This document shows, in pieces, positions 1-15,700 of a stretch of 64,000 nt of DNA (its first letter is position 1; the number at the start of each line of letters is the position of its first letter). A program made the position numbers and the translations under genes. This DNA comes from Cardinalis cardinalis (lineage: Eukaryota; Chordata; Aves; Passeriformes; Cardinalidae). The notes below the pieces were generated by a model that was not told where the DNA came from, made no database searches, and worked only from the letters and a program-made list of their open reading frames with translations. Where the stretch lies: positions 1,691,074 to 1,755,073 of the forward strand of contig JACDOX010000016.1 in NCBI GenBank assembly GCA_014549065.1, written 5' to 3'.

Positions 1-3000
1 CACAAGTAGTGACTATGAGGCAATGAGTTTTTTTGTACTGGTGAACAGGATCAGAGAGGTCACTGCCCTGGGGAAATNCAGTTCCAGGAAACAAGCAAGG
101 AGCAAGAGTGCACATTTTACAGGGCTGGCTTAGTTTCAGTGGGACTGTTTGTAAGAGCCAAGTGAGTGGGAATTGNTCCTTTAACTGTCACTGCTTCATT
201 TGAAATGTAGAGTATGTGAAATTGTGGCCAGGTGTTTTGAAATCTGAATTTTTACACACAACACACAATTAGTCTTTTCTAGGTGAAGCAAAAATAAAAA
301 TGGTGATACCAAGCTAAAAAGACCTACAACTCTNATTTTTGGCTGTCCCAGGTTTTTCTGTATCCTTTGACACCCAACATATCAGGGAATGCAAAGATGA
401 GCTACTGCTAGTGTAAATGCAAAGCAATATTTTAGCACTTACCTGTGGAAAAAAACAAATTTGTCAGACAGAATGCAGGGCACCAGTAACACACATTGCT
501 GATTCCCTTGAATGACACATGGGATCCAATAAACTACTTTTGCAGTGTGCTGCACCACTTTCCAAATACCAGGGAGCTCAAAACCTGAGCTCATAGTTGG
601 CTTCATTAATGAGGTACCCCAGTAAAAGTATGAGCAGCATTGCTGACAGCCCATCTGTCTGCTGCCAGCCAGGAATCGATAGCCTGGCCCCCACCTGCAC
701 AGAAACTTCTTGAAGAATTCACTGAGCAATCCCTAGAAAGTAAACTGCTTAATTGTGCCTGTCTGAGCTGCCACTGTAAGAAATTAACATCTCAATTTTC
801 CTGAGGTGCTAAGAGAAGAAATGAAAAAAAAGCCAAACAATCACCTCAAAACAAAACAACCCAACCAAAAAAGCATTGATACATTATTCATGCCAGGGAA
901 AGAGAGAGGCAGTGATGGGAAAAGTAAACAAACATCAAGGGGAAGTTTCCTGGGTTTGGACTTAAACCTCAGCTTCTGAAGTTCACAGCATTCCCTCTAA
1001 AGACTTTTCCAAAGCATAAATTGTAGATCATCTTGGGAAACACTGCTTCAAATGCAGTGCCATGGATATAATTATGATTCAGCGAGGAAAAGCAAAATGT
1101 TATTACTTCAGTACATAATTTTTGTCATTTGTGAGTTTAGATGAGGGTTAACAGGAATTATTGACCCAATTTGCTCTGATATTAAGGGATTTCAAAAGAA
1201 AGAAAGCTGAGTATGTTCNAACAGAGGAAGAAACTGAACCCACACTGCATGGTTTTGGATAGGGGTTCTAAACTCAAGGTTACCACATAAGAGGATTGTC
1301 CTCCTGACATGAGGTTTGTGCCACATTTTAGAAAGAAGACAAGGCCTTTTCTTCCAGGAGGACATTCCAGCTGTGCAACCCTGCAGGTGATGACTTCCTG
1401 AGACTCTGATTAACTCCTGTCACCAGAGAAGAGCAGCAGCAATTCCTGGTTATCTGGGTAAGCCAGTCTACTTCTGTTAAATGCCTTTAGAATTAGATTT
1501 CACTGCAAGGCCCAGACAGCTCAAGTCAGCAGTGAGAGCATCCCTATACCTATCTGGATTCAGCACTGATGAGCTGCACTGTGGGACAGGGACCAGAAAC
1601 TGGGATTTTATTTACACAGCAGTGCTAATGTCTGTGCCACAGCCAGTGCAGGACCTGCCAGTCGCTGTCACAACATAACAGAGGGAAAATCCTTTGGGCC
1701 ACCAGCACTGGGATCTCCAACAGCTGCAAAGAACAGTCCGGCCTTTGTTTGTGCCATCTTCCAAAAATCTCACCTGAAATAAAATCAGTTCCACAGAATA
1801 TAATTTATCTGCTAGAGAACTATAAACAGCTGAGTCAAACCTGCTGGCATTTGCAATGTGAACGTTGATCCAATTATTGAGACTGACAGCTGCTAGTGCC
1901 TTCCTGTAATAATAAAATAATGACTTACCCAGGGCTTTTTGAGAGCACCTTTCATTCCAGGCCATCCTCAAGTGTGCTGTGAACCCATACAGAGGCTATA
2001 TATAGGAAGCACTTCACCCACCTGTGACAGGCAGCCACCTACGGATGAATCACTGAGCCTCTCGCAGCTCCCATCGCTGGGGCCCAGCAGAGCAGCACTC
2101 ACAGCAAACAGGGATGGCAGAGTGCTGATCCTCAGCTCCCCCATGCCTGCTTCTCTGCACACTTAGTCAGGCCCTACATCAAAGGAAAGAAGTTTGCAGT
2201 TTCTTTTTTTCGCTTTCATTATGNAACAGCCAGGCTAATATTTATTTATTTATTATTAACAAACAAAAAACAAACCCACCCAGGAGAATATCTCCTGATC
2301 CCATTTGCTCAGGTCACAAAGTTTCATCAACAGTAGTTAGTTTATGTATATAACCTCATCATTAATATAGCTCATAGCTATTAATAATTTTGCATNTTAA
2401 TTTGATAAGAAATGTTTTATAACACAGACAGAAAAAAAAAAAAGCCACCTCTCTGTCACCAGTGCCATCTCCAGAAGTGTTGCTTTGACTTCTGCTGCCT
2501 CCCTCCACTTAGCCTGTGAAATATTAATCCTGCTGTGCAGTGGCATTTGTCAGCCTAGAGAGGGTACTTCTCCACTGCAATTCCATTTGCATCCCAAGGA
2601 AATCCCATCAGCTCTGAGAGGGAAGGAGAGCCCTGCCTGTGCTGTGCTGGCAGGGGCTGGAGTGATGCTCCTGGCTCTGCTCAGCCCCAGCACGTCCCCA
2701 GCACCCTCACTCACCTGGGGCCAGAGACACACAGCTTGTCCTGCAGGGACCATCAAGGAATCCTACTGAAAGCCAGAGTCATCACTAGCAAAAGATTTAT
2801 TTTTTTTTTAAACCTGAAACAAGAGTATATTCCACGTGGGAGCTGCAAAAAACCTTGTGGAAGCAGCCTAGCCTTAACTTTAAAAATCAAACGCTTTACT
2901 AAAGAGATCTTTTAAACCTTGCAGAATTTTTAGAAGCTACTGCAATTTTTTTTTTTCATTTTTTCAGCACAGAAAAAAGAGGCTCTTACATTTTTAATAG

Positions 3001-6000
3001 AAAAGGAAACCAAGAACAGGTTGAAAGTATATGCTGAGCACTGGGAACAGCTGCAATTCAACCCTTCTTTTGGCATATGCTAGCTCAAAGAGAGCTCATA
3101 ATTTTCAAAGTGTTTTTTCAGAAGAAACTGTTGCTGTTGGAGTCAAAAGACTGTTATTTAGACATGTTTGGGGATTTTTCCCTAGTTCTGAAATTCAGCT
3201 TAATTTTCTATGACTAAAAATGCTAAATTTGGAAAAAGAAAAATACANGATCAGCTGCTGAACACTTTCTACTGCTTTCATCTAGCACTGCCCCGTCTTG
3301 CAAACTATTCTTACTATTCTTATGCCATTATTTGCATTCAATTAGGATTTAGAATGAGTCAAGGAAGCAAACTGAGCTCAGTGTCNGCTGGGTTAGCAAC
3401 ACTCATATTTAGACCTGGTTAAGAATTGAGTTTAGAGACTCAGAATTTATTCTCCTCTTCACAGTGCTGACTGTTCTTATGTNAAAACTCTCTTACAGGA
3501 ATGAACCTTCATGAAAGGTTTTCAGAAACGTGCNCATAGAGAATCTGATAGATCTTTTGATCAAAAGAAGTAGGATATAGATATTTCCTACCCAACTCCT
3601 AANATTTAGGACATAAATTTTCATGCACCCATCCACACCTCCATGATGCGCTTTAGTCATGAATCCACTTCACGGGTGACTTTGTTGTATGAATTGTTGT
3701 TCTGAGTAAATGGCACAAATTATTTCTGATTGGGATTCATTAAGTTGGTGTATAGTGATGGAAATCCCCCTATCTGATGAGTCCTGTGCCAAACCTTTCT
3801 TACAGTAAAATCTATGAGATGGCAGACACACACACACACACACCCTGACAGCTGATATTGAGTAGGATGCCTGCGTTGGAAATTGTGCCAAAATTGCAGA
3901 TTTAACACAATAAGGTGTAAAATCACAGGCCTTGACTTTATGTCTCACTCTCCTCACAGCTTTTTTTGCTCTAATTTAATTTCTTCCATGGCTTGCAGTA
4001 AAATATTGTATTTATTTCAGGTATGATCATTCCTGAGTTGGCAATCACTGCTGTGATCACATAAGACAGTATAAATTCTTATAACAAGAGTCATAATGAT
4101 TTAGAATAAGGTAGAGGTTTTCCACATTTACATGATTGCTTAAATATTTTTATGATGCTCTGCAGTAATTTAAATCCTTTTTATTTCTACTCTGTTTTGC
4201 CAAAATTAAAGTATATGCATTTTCAAAGTGCTATTAAACACAAAGGAATAGGAGATTCATTTTGAGTTTATATTCTGTCAATAGCCATACTTAGATCTGA
4301 CAAGACTTCTGACTTTAACTTAATGTTTGTTCACTACCTTTATTTTAATAGCTCCCCTGGGGTTCTGCTAGGGAGATAGAGAAACCAATGTGTGCTCCAT
4401 ATTATAGATCTTTATGCAGTATAAATTGTTCACGGAGTTATATAAAGTTAGAAAAAGTNATAGTGAGTTTCCTAGACAAATATATTTCACAGTAAACTGC
4501 ATCTTTAATTTTTACAGATCTCAGCTATACTGTTGTNATTATTTTTATAAAAATAATTATTTAATTGTAAAGTTCTGAAAATGTGTGTTGCAATTTTGTG
4601 TTTTAAACCAAAGAAAATCAGTGGAGATGATGCCTTTTGATGATAAACACTGACTGTTCAGCATTGACAGCATCTAGGAATTTTCTGCCAAGAGAGTTAA
4701 GCTGCTGGCTCAACTACAGCTTTTCTTTTGAGCCTTTGGACAGATAAACACATAATCTTGGACCCATGAAAGATCTGAGTAGCTAAAACTAAAATATTGA
4801 CTTTCAAACCTACCACTTGTCATCTTGCTCTGGATTAATATAATTCCTCCAGGCACGAGAGACTCCCAAAGGTACGTCTGAGTCACTTGGTCACAAAGCC
4901 ATCGGCTCTCCCAGGCCCNGTGAGCAAAGAATTATTTTGGCACAGAGAGTGGAACAATTTTGGGAGTGAGAAGGGGGAATCTCATTTGAAATACCTCCTG
5001 CCTTGATGTACAGGCACATTGGTCAGGACTTCTTTCTGGAATTTTCTAGTAGAAGATACAAAGCAGAGCGAGTTTCCTGCCCTGGAAGAAGAACTTCACT
5101 GTGACTCCTGACTGGATGGAGGCACCATCCTCCAGTCCAAACTACAGGTCCATACAACATATTTCTCCTCAACTACTTTGGCTTTACTTCCCGGATGCTC
5201 TCAGTTGCAGACTTTCCAAGGTTAAGTTATGCAAAGATGAGCTCTTGGCATTGCCTTCTGTCTCTCTTTGTACCCATTTTCAAAATGAGAAGACTATTTC
5301 TTCATTTTATAGGGCATGTGGAATGCCAAATACACATGGAACTGGGAGGAGATGCTCTGGGGGGGTCTCAGTGGACTCAGAATGTCCAAACTCCACCTCA
5401 TGAAGCAAAGCTCCATCAAAGCTCTGGCAAACCTGGCTATGAGTTCTCCACTTCTCAACTCACTATTTCTAATCCATGGCAACGTCTTCTGACAACCTGG
5501 AAGCTCTGCAAAACTGGTTTATTATGTCATATTGATTAATTTTCATTTTAGGAAGGCCTGTTTAAATTCATACTATTTCTCAAAAAAATATTAATCTTAA
5601 ACNATCATTTTTTAAAAAAAATTATTTTTCTTCCATGGGAAATTGAAAGCACTACTTTTATCCTGAAATAAAACTTCAAAATCTGCTCAATTCCCATGAA
5701 ACAAAATTGAATTTCAGCCAGTTTTGATCTAAACAGTAAAGCCTTTTCCAGCATCAGAGTCTAATTTTGAGGAGCTATTAAAATACTGAAGCCTTGTTGT
5801 GATAAATATCAGCCTGTAGAGGGAATTCAGTGGCAAAATTTTAATCTGTTTTATAGAAATGCTCACAAGGTCATAGTAATTCTACTATAAATAGAAACAT
5901 GAACAGTCTACCTCAGTTTTTATTTAACCTCAAGGTCCTTAAGGGTTCTTGTGCCAAACAGCCTCATAGCACTAACACTTGATTTTGTGAAATTGCTTCA

Positions 6001-6454
6001 AAATCAACACACAATGAAATAACCCCAAACATCCATGAACTGATTTAAAGCCCAGTAATCTCCACAGTCTGCAGTTATCTCCTTCTGAATTACAGTGCCT
6101 CATTTAAATTTTAATGAAAAAGAATACTGAAGGTGAATTAATTAAAAAGGAAATATTTNTGTTTACAGCCTTGATCATTGATTTTGACTTGGTCATTCAA
6201 AATAATTCCCTTTTCCTCCCTGCTTAGCCGTATGATTAGAGTTACTCTGATTACCTATTCATTTAGGATAAAATATTGAATAGTACTTAGGCATTTAGAT
6301 TGTCACCTATGCAGGCAGGATGAGTAAAATGAGTCAAAAAANTCTGCTTAGACTGACAAGACAAAAAGATCCCCAGACTCTCAGCCTTATGCTGCTGTGC
6401 GTGTCCAGAAGTGCTGCCTCAGTATTTGCCTTCCACACAAAGCTTCTCAAGGTT
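1..6454. other. Intergenic, no gene recognised
   Basis: AT-rich sequence with only short frames that end by chance and show no recognisable domain. It contains the AC microsatellite at 3826 and several A- or T-runs. I see no repeat family I can name here. Confidence 0.6.
3826..3843. repeat. (AC)9 microsatellite
   Basis: Nine uninterrupted AC units. Confidence 0.95.
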
Positions 6455-6755
6455 TCCAGCTGAGGCATCAGTCTTTCCATTTCAAGTCATTGCCCCTTGT
6501 CCTATCACTCCATGCCCTNGTGAGCTGTCCCTCTTCAGATCTCCTGGAGCCTCTTGAGGTGCTGAAAAGCTGCTCTGAGGTTTCCCCAGAGCCCTCTCAT
6601 CTCCAGGCTGAACAACCCATCTCCCTCAGCCTCTCCACAGGAGAGGTGCTCCAGCCCTCTGAGCACCTTCATGGCTCTCCTTGGTCCTGCTCCANCAGGT
6701 CCAAGTCCTTCCTGTGTTGGGGGCCCAGAGCTTCTAAAGCTCTGGATGCACAAGA
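6455..6755 (-). mobile_element. CR1 LINE fragment, antisense
   Basis: About 300 bases closely resembling the reverse complement of the 3' portion of avian CR1: strings such as TCATCTCCAGGCTGAACAACC, GAGAGGTGCTCCAGCCCTCTGA and the CTGGGGGCCCAGAGCT type are hallmarks recalled from chicken and songbird CR1. It is 5'-truncated and carries no usable reverse-transcriptase frame. Two ambiguous bases fall inside it (6519, 6695). Confidence 0.85.
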
Positions 6756-9700
6756 CTAGTCTTAGAAGGAGGGTGCTTTGTCAAGGACTTATGTGTAACA
6801 AATTGCTTGGGTGTGCATGTTGGCAGTATAAACAAAGCACTGAGCTGATATTTTTGGGACCATTTATATTCACAAGAACATATTGCTAAAAGCCTCAGTA
6901 AGATATTCCTCCTCTCCCACTTGGAGAATGGGTGGACTCTGAAACTTAAAAGACCATGGAAATAAAGCTTTGTGGTTGTTCTAATCTATAGCTAATATTT
7001 AAAATAATCTCCTGGAGAATGAGCAGAAAAGGAGTTGCATTGTGTGTGCAGAACACACACAATTTTGGTATATTTGTGTTGTCTTAGGTTACAATGCAAG
7101 ATGTGACCAGAAGTATGTATTCTATCACCATCTCCACAAGCTGNTAAAACAGTGGGGCAGNGTTCTTTATCTCTTCCATGACACATCCCTGATAATTCCC
7201 TCTGGGGACAATCTTCTGCTAATGGGCCCTCAAGTCTCACTGTATGGCTGATAAAATTACATCACCCCTTTGTGAGATGCTCTGCCCAGGGGGNGGAACA
7301 AGCATTCCTACCTGGATCTGGATCTGGATCCTATCTGGATCCAACCTCTGCCAATCTGAGGTTTGGAACCCCATGAACAGCACTGCCCACTGGATTCCCA
7401 GAGGAGAAGAGCTCCATAATCACCACTGGACCTCCAGAAAAGGATCAGAATTTACCACAGGATCACCGCTTTGACAGAATCACACCCATTACTCCAAAAG
7501 GACTGCAGCCACCATTTGACTGTTCTGCTATCACCACCCTGACCCACAGGGCNTCAGGTCATATCCTGACTGTCAGTTTAAGCCAGTGATTCTGTATTAT
7601 TGCCTTTATCTTAATTTTCCTATTAAATTGTAGTTCTGACTTGNGCTCTCCCACTAGCTTTAAAACTAGTACATATCTATGCATGCTTTTCCCAGTATTG
7701 GCATGTACTGCAGATTCCATGCAGCCTTTGACATTCTCTATGTCATAATTGTCCTACACAGACTTCTGTGCCAGTTGTCATTATTCATTGGTGGCATAAA
7801 TGCATGTATTCCAGCATATTTAGCTTCTGATATTTATCCCAATAATTTCTTCATTCTTATTTATTTACATTGGACCAGAATGTGTACATAAATAGTTATC
7901 CATTTAATTATGGCAGCTTTGTAAGGCACCACGTATCAAACAGTTGTTCACTCAAAAGGCAAGGGAGTGAATCTGGGTTTGCATTGTGTGTGGAGCCTTC
8001 TGGCCCTGAGCATTAAATTCCAGTATAATGAGGACCTTGTGCTGGTTGTACACCAGACAGGGATTCAGCTCATTCTGCCAGAGATCTGGCAGCAATGTAA
8101 GACTGAGCAGCAGCTGCCAAAAATTACTTGATATTGTGTAAGCCCTTGTGCTGTACAGTTTGAGAGTTGAAAGGGTTCATGTGCGANAGCAGCATCTGCA
8201 AATGAAAGTGGAGCCACATACAGTAGAGCCACATATGTAATAACCATCTGCTGTGCATCCCCTCCTCTCCCTTTGTGCTGAATGGCATAAAACATGGGGA
8301 GTCCATATAAGCANTTTGGGATTAATGATATGGTGAAAAGTATTTTTTGTTCACTATATGATATTTTTGTCTGTGGAGAGGAAGAAATGTTATTTGACCC
8401 CCAAGGAAGTAGAAGCTGAGGTTAGGCCCTGCAAAGGTTGGAGGTTTCCACTCAACCTCCTCATTTTGTTTTTTTTTTTACAACTGCAAAATGGATCTGA
8501 AAGTGTTGAAAGTGAAAATAATTTTGGGGAAGCTAAGTGGAAAGAGTGGTTTAGAACAGATTTCACTTTAATTTCTGATTAACAGCAATGAAAGGACTTT
8601 TCAAAATTACACTAAAGATAATTTCAATATTCTTTAACTGAAGAGAAAGTTTCATTTATTTTCAAGCCTTTTTCTATGTAATTCCTGTTATCTTTGAATA
8701 GAAGTGGATCTAATTAGCTGCTCTTAGAGAAGTACTTGACAAAACGATTGCTTATGTACCCTGTTCACTTATTCAACCTTTCTCCAGAATACAAGGCATA
8801 GGTCATTTTAACAAAGTTCTATCATATTATGAGTTTAACCTCTTTGCAGTGCATGCTATGAGTTTCAGGAATTTTGTGAACATGAAAGCANAAGCTTGAT
8901 TAATTCTGTATTTACTCTTCAAGATGGTTAGCCTGATTAGAAGACAGCCTAAGAAACCAAGACAGTATTTTAAAATGAAATTTAAATAATTTTTTTGCCC
9001 TGACAATTCTTTTCCCCTTGAAGGATCTCAAGAGGATAAAATGGAGGGTGACAGCACTGAGGGAAATTAAACAGATGAAGACTATTTGTAGACAAATTGC
9101 AGACATGCTCATCTTGTTAATTTACAGTAAAACCTAACACTTATCCAGACCTCTGCCATGACAAAGAGCAACAAAAGGGAGGCATTTCTAATTTCTCAAG
9201 TGCACTTCAGATTAAATTATGTTCTGCTACATTCACTGAGGAATCCTATTAATGCCTATTTGCAATTGCAGTCCTTGGGTCAAATTTGGCTCTGTTTTTT
9301 TTCTGGTGAGATTAGATCATTGTGTTAGTTTATTTGCTTGTGCTTCTTCCCATCCTCTGTCAATTACTCTCGCTCTCCCAAATGTTTCCAGCACCATAAT
9401 CATCATCATTATACAAATTATGCAGAAGGACCCTGTGCATGCATATTCTTACCATCTTCTGCTGCATTAGAGTGAAACAATGCCACAACAAATTTCACTC
9501 GTTGCTTTCTGACAAGCACACACAATCTAAACTAGCCCTTGTAAGCCCTGCTGGCAGCAGGAATTTGTAGGTAAGAGGTATAGATATATATCACCACATT
9601 TCAGCTATCCAGAATGAAATATCTTGTTCCAGCTGCTCATCTGGATTCATTTTAATGTCGACAGAGAGTCTAGCACCTCCAGAGTGTGATTCTTCTCCAT

Positions 9701-12700
9701 GATGTCAGACATCTGGCTTGGGCTGAGACGCACCATCCACCCCATTCCAAAGTCTCAACCATTCCAAAGGCATCTGGTCCCAGATGAAACCAAACTGCAG
9801 GATTCCAGGCTGGTGAGAGCTCTGCAGAGTGTCTGTGTCTGCAGTCCTTCCTACCTGGAGTCACAGGGGTGCACAGCTTTGTGCCATTTTAAAGGGGTTC
9901 TTGTGGTCACACACACATGAATAAAGTAATCAGCCTTTTCAAAGGTCACAGGNAACTGTTTGGGGTCTGACAGAGCACTCTCACTAACAGGGGTCAATCC
10001 TGACAGGATCCAAACCTGACAGGCCTCCAGGGAACATCCACCAGCATTGTGGCATATTCCACCCCATTTTAAAACCATCAGTAGGCAAACCATGCAGCAC
10101 AGGCTTGAACAAAGACAACTTGCACATCCTGGCTGAGGGGCTCCGTGTGTTCCACAGACAACAGACAGTCATTTTAAGCCTTCAGCAAAAGCGGAAAAAT
10201 GATAAACTCTCTGAGCTTTTCCTATACAAAAGGAGAGTCAAACCAAGAAAAAATATTTCCCATTTGTTTTAGTAGGTAGCACNCAGCTGCAGTTAAGTCT
10301 TTGGCATTTGTACTTCTCAGACATTTACCATCATGTACTGTCCAAGGGAAAAAAATGTCATTTTCTTTTAATGAGTACTCAGAATTTTTGCTAGCTGCCA
10401 ACAGGATTATTTTAACAGGCTGTTGGAACAGAGGGTGAGAATGGACTGCACTTGTGTAGGAAGTCATTAATTGTTCAGAAAATCCACAATATCTTGTTGT
10501 GGATTTCTCTATGTAACATGAAAGTAATTTTGAGCAGTGACTTAGAATAATTACCACTGTGAAGAACTATCTTGCACAATTTATTACTGAAGCACAGATT
10601 TAGTCTTGGAAAAGAANGACAAATGAATAAACATGTAGTTGAAGTACTATGAATTGGTGAAATGGATTAGCATTAAATAAATTTGATATCAAGACTAACA
10701 AATATAAAACCTCCTTAGAGCCAGAATAGAAATGTAATGTAGCCTTTCTCAAGTAAGGCTGAGGATTAAATGATGAAATATTTGACAGAAGCTAATGAGC
10801 CATCATCATAAGCAATAGGGTGTTAAAATGAAAAAAGGGAATTGCTATGAAACACATTTTTTCTGATTAATTTTTAGAGTTTTCTGAGTACATTTTTTCC
10901 CACATGCATATGAGTCCTGAACTACTACTTTCTTGCCAATTTGGATCTGCAACTAATGGCTTGTGACCACATAATGAGTTGTAATATTTAACTTGGATTC
11001 TGTGATCCCAAATGTACTTAAAAGTTTTGATGTTTTCGTTCTACATGTGGCAGTGCAAAGAAAATGTCCTCCTAGTCACACAGAGCTACAAAAATANTCA
11101 TTATTTTGAGATACAAAAATTCATACCACCACTCTTTCTCTTTTCCTGCTCTGTGGGAAGGAGAACAGAGATTGCACTCAGAGAGTTCTCATAAGCCCTG
11201 CACACTTAGTTCTCAGCAGGGGAATGAGCACCTGAAAACTTGCCTACAAAGGCAGAGCAGTGTGGTNGTTGGAAGGGTGACCCAGATGACCTGCCTGCCT
11301 CTGATTATGTCTTTTATGCCGAGCTGGCTGAAGTCACTGAGGAAAAGCTGTTTGAAAGGCCATCATCATTGATTTCTCTCTGCTGCTGCTGAGGTCAATG
11401 AGTTAGTGTTATCATGATTCTTACCCATAAATATCGATGTGAAAACTCTTATTGACTCCAGCACAAGTGAGGACAGGGCAGTACTCTTGGAAATCCCATC
11501 TGCTGCATTGCAGTTTGCTGCTCCAGAAAAAGAGGCAATGACTATGCATGATGTATTATGAAGGCTGAAATGCTGGTACTTCAAAGAGTGCTTAATTAGT
11601 TCAGATAGGTCATAGGCCCTCAGAAAGTACCAATTGTTTCTAAGATTTTATTCCCTACTGATGCCATTTTTTCCCCAGCTGACNGATGGAAAATGTGCTT
11701 GCAGTGACCTTGTCTGGATATTTTTTTTATCATTTGCAAAGGAGTCAGAAACTCGAGTAACAAATTCCTCCAGTAATTTGAACAACGTACATCCTTTTGC
11801 TAGGCAATCTATGCCATCACCTGATTTTGAAATAAGTTCCTATTAATAAGCTATTCCATCTACAAATAATTATCATCAGGAAATCAGTTTTGAGATTGCT
11901 ACAGTGCAAAAGATTAAATATTCTAACACATGCTTTTATTTTTCCTGTGGTTGTGAACTTTTTTCAGTAGTGTCCTGAATTCAGGACACAACTAGAAAGA
12001 ATCATTATTGCTATTTCTGTGTGAAAGGNAACACTATTTATTTTTCTGATTTGTTCTCAGTTCAAGACAATTTTTCTTGACNCTGTTAGTTCTCAACTGC
12101 CACGGTTCTTTTACTGTGAGCAGTTGAACAGGACACACCCACCCATACCTGTCAATCCAGCAAAACTGAGAACTCCATTCCTTATCAAAAGAGGCAACAA
12201 TCAATAACNTATTAAAGAACACAGCTATAAATTATTCATGACAGTAAATCCCAATAAGTGCAGTATGCCACATGATGCAGAACATTAAAAATTTGCATTG
12301 CTTGCCATATCCAGATCAATATTAAAGAGATTGTTAAATTGAGATCAGGGAAAACAACAAACATGGAAAAAACCCAAAAGTGAACCACAAACTAAAATCC
12401 ATAAATCAGTCAATCATAAATAATTAAGGTGAACAACCTCTCCTTTTGTAGAATACACTACACATTTAGAGAGCAGCATTTGTTTGGATAAAATTTCAAA
12501 ACTTACAGCATGCAACTCTCTTGGCTGAAGTTTTACTTATTAGCAGCATTTGTTGTTCAGTACATTCCAGTCAGATGAAAGCTCAGAACCACACTTTTAG
12601 CTGATGTAAACCTGTTTAACTCCATTAAAGCTGTTGGTGATGCANTATGATAAGCTCTCTAAATTTGGCCACTACGTTTGATCAGGAATGAAACAGTAAA

Positions 12701-15700
12701 CAAACACTTGAGCAAGACTTTGGCGTCCCCTGCACCCTACTAAAGTTGATGGAAATTCTCCTACCAGCTTTGAACTAGGCCTCCTCCNGTTGGGATTTTA
12801 TTCTCAGATATTGGAATTTAGAGAACATAGCTCTACAACTAAATACAGGAAAAAAAATTGTCATGTACTTTCCTCAACCCACCCTAAAAACAACAGGCTG
12901 GGCGAGTGATTGTTGGAATTTTTTCCCTAGGTGGGAGTTTATGGGGTTCTACATCCCAAAAGAATGACACCCAATTGCTCCTTAACGTTGTCTTCATACC
13001 TTCAAGCATGGATATTCTGAATATACAGTGACAGAACAGGTTCTGATTCCTCCAGAAAGGCAAGGAAAATGAAATTATGGTTTCAGCTGTGCAGATCTCT
13101 CATGGCATCTGATGAGGTGTTGAGTCCCAGCACAGGCAGAGGCAGTGGTGATGAGCCCTGGCTGACAGATGCACCACATAATTCCAAGGGTCTGCTGCAC
13201 ATCTCTGGGTGATCCCACACAGGCAAACAGCCAAGACACTGCACACTATCTCCCTGGGAGAAATCTGTTGTCTTGTCAGCACAATAAATGTGTTAAGNAT
13301 CATTAGCAAGATTCTTAATTACCTATTTTAAATTAAGCAGTGGCACATGCTATTTAGCGCTGCAGAAGAAAAAAGTGANAATTTCTGTGCAGACAAAGAA
13401 CTGTGCCTATGAAATTACTCCAGCACTGGAGCCAAGGAAAAAGTAGATGTAAATATATTATAAATTGAATTCGAATTCAGCAATTGATAATATTTTCTAA
13501 CTTGGTAAGTAATGAAAATTCACATTGAATTTTCTGCAACAACTATTCGAACTGAGGGAAAGAGACACCCAATTCCTTCTGAAATGAATGGGAATGCTGT
13601 TTGCAGNGCCCAGAGGCAGATTTTGAGAACTTTATCCTTGATCTTTTTTGATGCAATGGGTTCTGTTCTAGTCAAAGGCAATAAGGAAAAGCTGTGTTTC
13701 CCCTGCTTTCTGACAACAATGCCTAAACTACTTCTGTTAATGCAGAGTGACCAAACACACATTTTCCCCAGTTTCTCTTCCTCTTAACACTTTTGTCCAN
13801 CCTGGTTTATTTTCTGCTTAAATACACAATTTAATAACAGACTACNTTATATGTAAAAAGCCACTCATGCATGTAACATACCAGTACTGTTTCTTAGCAT
13901 GCTGCAGACCTCAGATGTATCATTAACAATCACCTCCACATTACTGAATACAGAAAACTATTTCTTCATTTCAGCTTCAGGACAGAACAAGTAAATTTTC
14001 AGCAGTATATTGTAAAGATACACTAGTTTCTAAGGAAAGCATTTTTCTCTGTTAAAACTACAAATACACTGGATGAATGTGAGACTATTTCCATTTTTTA
14101 TTACTTTTTTTATTTGGGGTTTCTGATTAGATGGGGTATTTCCTGTTTGCTCTATTTTACCTGTTCTGTATGTGCAAATTTGAGAGACCATAAATTTGAG
14201 AGACCCTGTGCAAATTTGAGAGACTGTGGTCAAGTTTATGCTTNGCAGTAGACTTTCTAAATGGACAATTTCCAGCTTTGTTCTCATAAACATAAAATGC
14301 GTTGGCTTAAACAAAATGGTATCATCACCATATAAACATGTTTTTGGACCAGCACCCAATGTGATCAGTTTAACACTCACTGCCATCCTCAAAGACTTGT
14401 CTGGTCATGCCAGGTAGAAGTGAGAGATTTCACTCAAATTCTTCTGCTTTCTATTCAAATGCTCACAGTGCACCCATTTCTGCTGGAATGGAATTAATGT
14501 TCTCACAGCAATGGCAATAAAGTCCCCAACTTCGGACCAAATATCATCCCATAAAGAGCTACTGGAGTATTTCAGAGGGAATATGGCCTTTGCTAGGAAG
14601 TTATGATCTAACAGCAATTTCTCCACTAACTAGTAAGAAGGAAAGCTCTCTTGGATGTTTTGGGGTTTTGGAGAAAGCACATTCCAAACTACAGTCTGAT
14701 TGTATGCTCTTATATCTATTATTATCATCATCATCTTCATCATATTCCAGTTATTAAAGTGTTCTTATTCCTACCCATGAGTTTTATTTTGTTTTCCAGC
14801 TCTCCTCCCCATCCAGCCAGGGTGGGGATGGAGGTGGGTGTAGGAGAGAGCAGCTGTGTTTTAGCTGCCTACTGGGGTTAAACCACGACAGCCACCCTGC
14901 TGACAAACCTTAGATGCTACTTCTATTGTATGTGCTTAGTGGAGTGGGGTTCCAGTGCACTCAAGAAGTGCTCAGAACCAGAATGAGTCCATTTTTATCA
15001 AGGATCTGCAGAAAACAGACTGCTGGTTTGAGCTGCAAAAAATAGATTAATAAGTTAAAGTCTTCAGAAAATATAGTGTTCAAGGGAGTTTTCAAAATAT
15101 TGAAGTTTAAGTATGAAACATTAGGGCANGTTATATCGTGCTGTTCTCAGGAGAATTTCCTCCAGAAATTGGAAAATATTGAACAGGTTGGGGGCGTTTA
15201 TATAAGCATCATCATCAAAATCATCCCCAGATCTGCTGAGGGTTTTTTGCCAGCAACATCTCCCTCTGTTCTTCCAGTTGGCAATTATTTCTAATTATTG
15301 CATAATCCTAAACAGATGACTTCAGATAAGGCCTTTCAGACAGTGATGGTGACACAGAGCTCAGAATTCTGACCATGAGGTCAGAATTCATCAGGAAATT
15401 TAAATGTATCTCTTGAAGATGGATGGATAATAGCAAGCAGCATAACAGAAGCACAAAGAAAAAAAAAAGTCCCAGATTGCCAGATGATTCTGAAAGANGT
15501 TCCATTTGTGAGGAGGACAGGAGGAGCTATGTGTTCTCCCAACCAAACAACATGTTTCACCAGCAGGTGCTGGGTTGTCAAGTGCATGAGCCACTTCAGC
15601 TGGCAGAGCACCCTGATGAAATCAACTTTTTCTAATCAACAGATCTCTGATGAACTGTTTTCCTAATTCCACAGCAAGAGTGATCAGTATGCCATAGGAA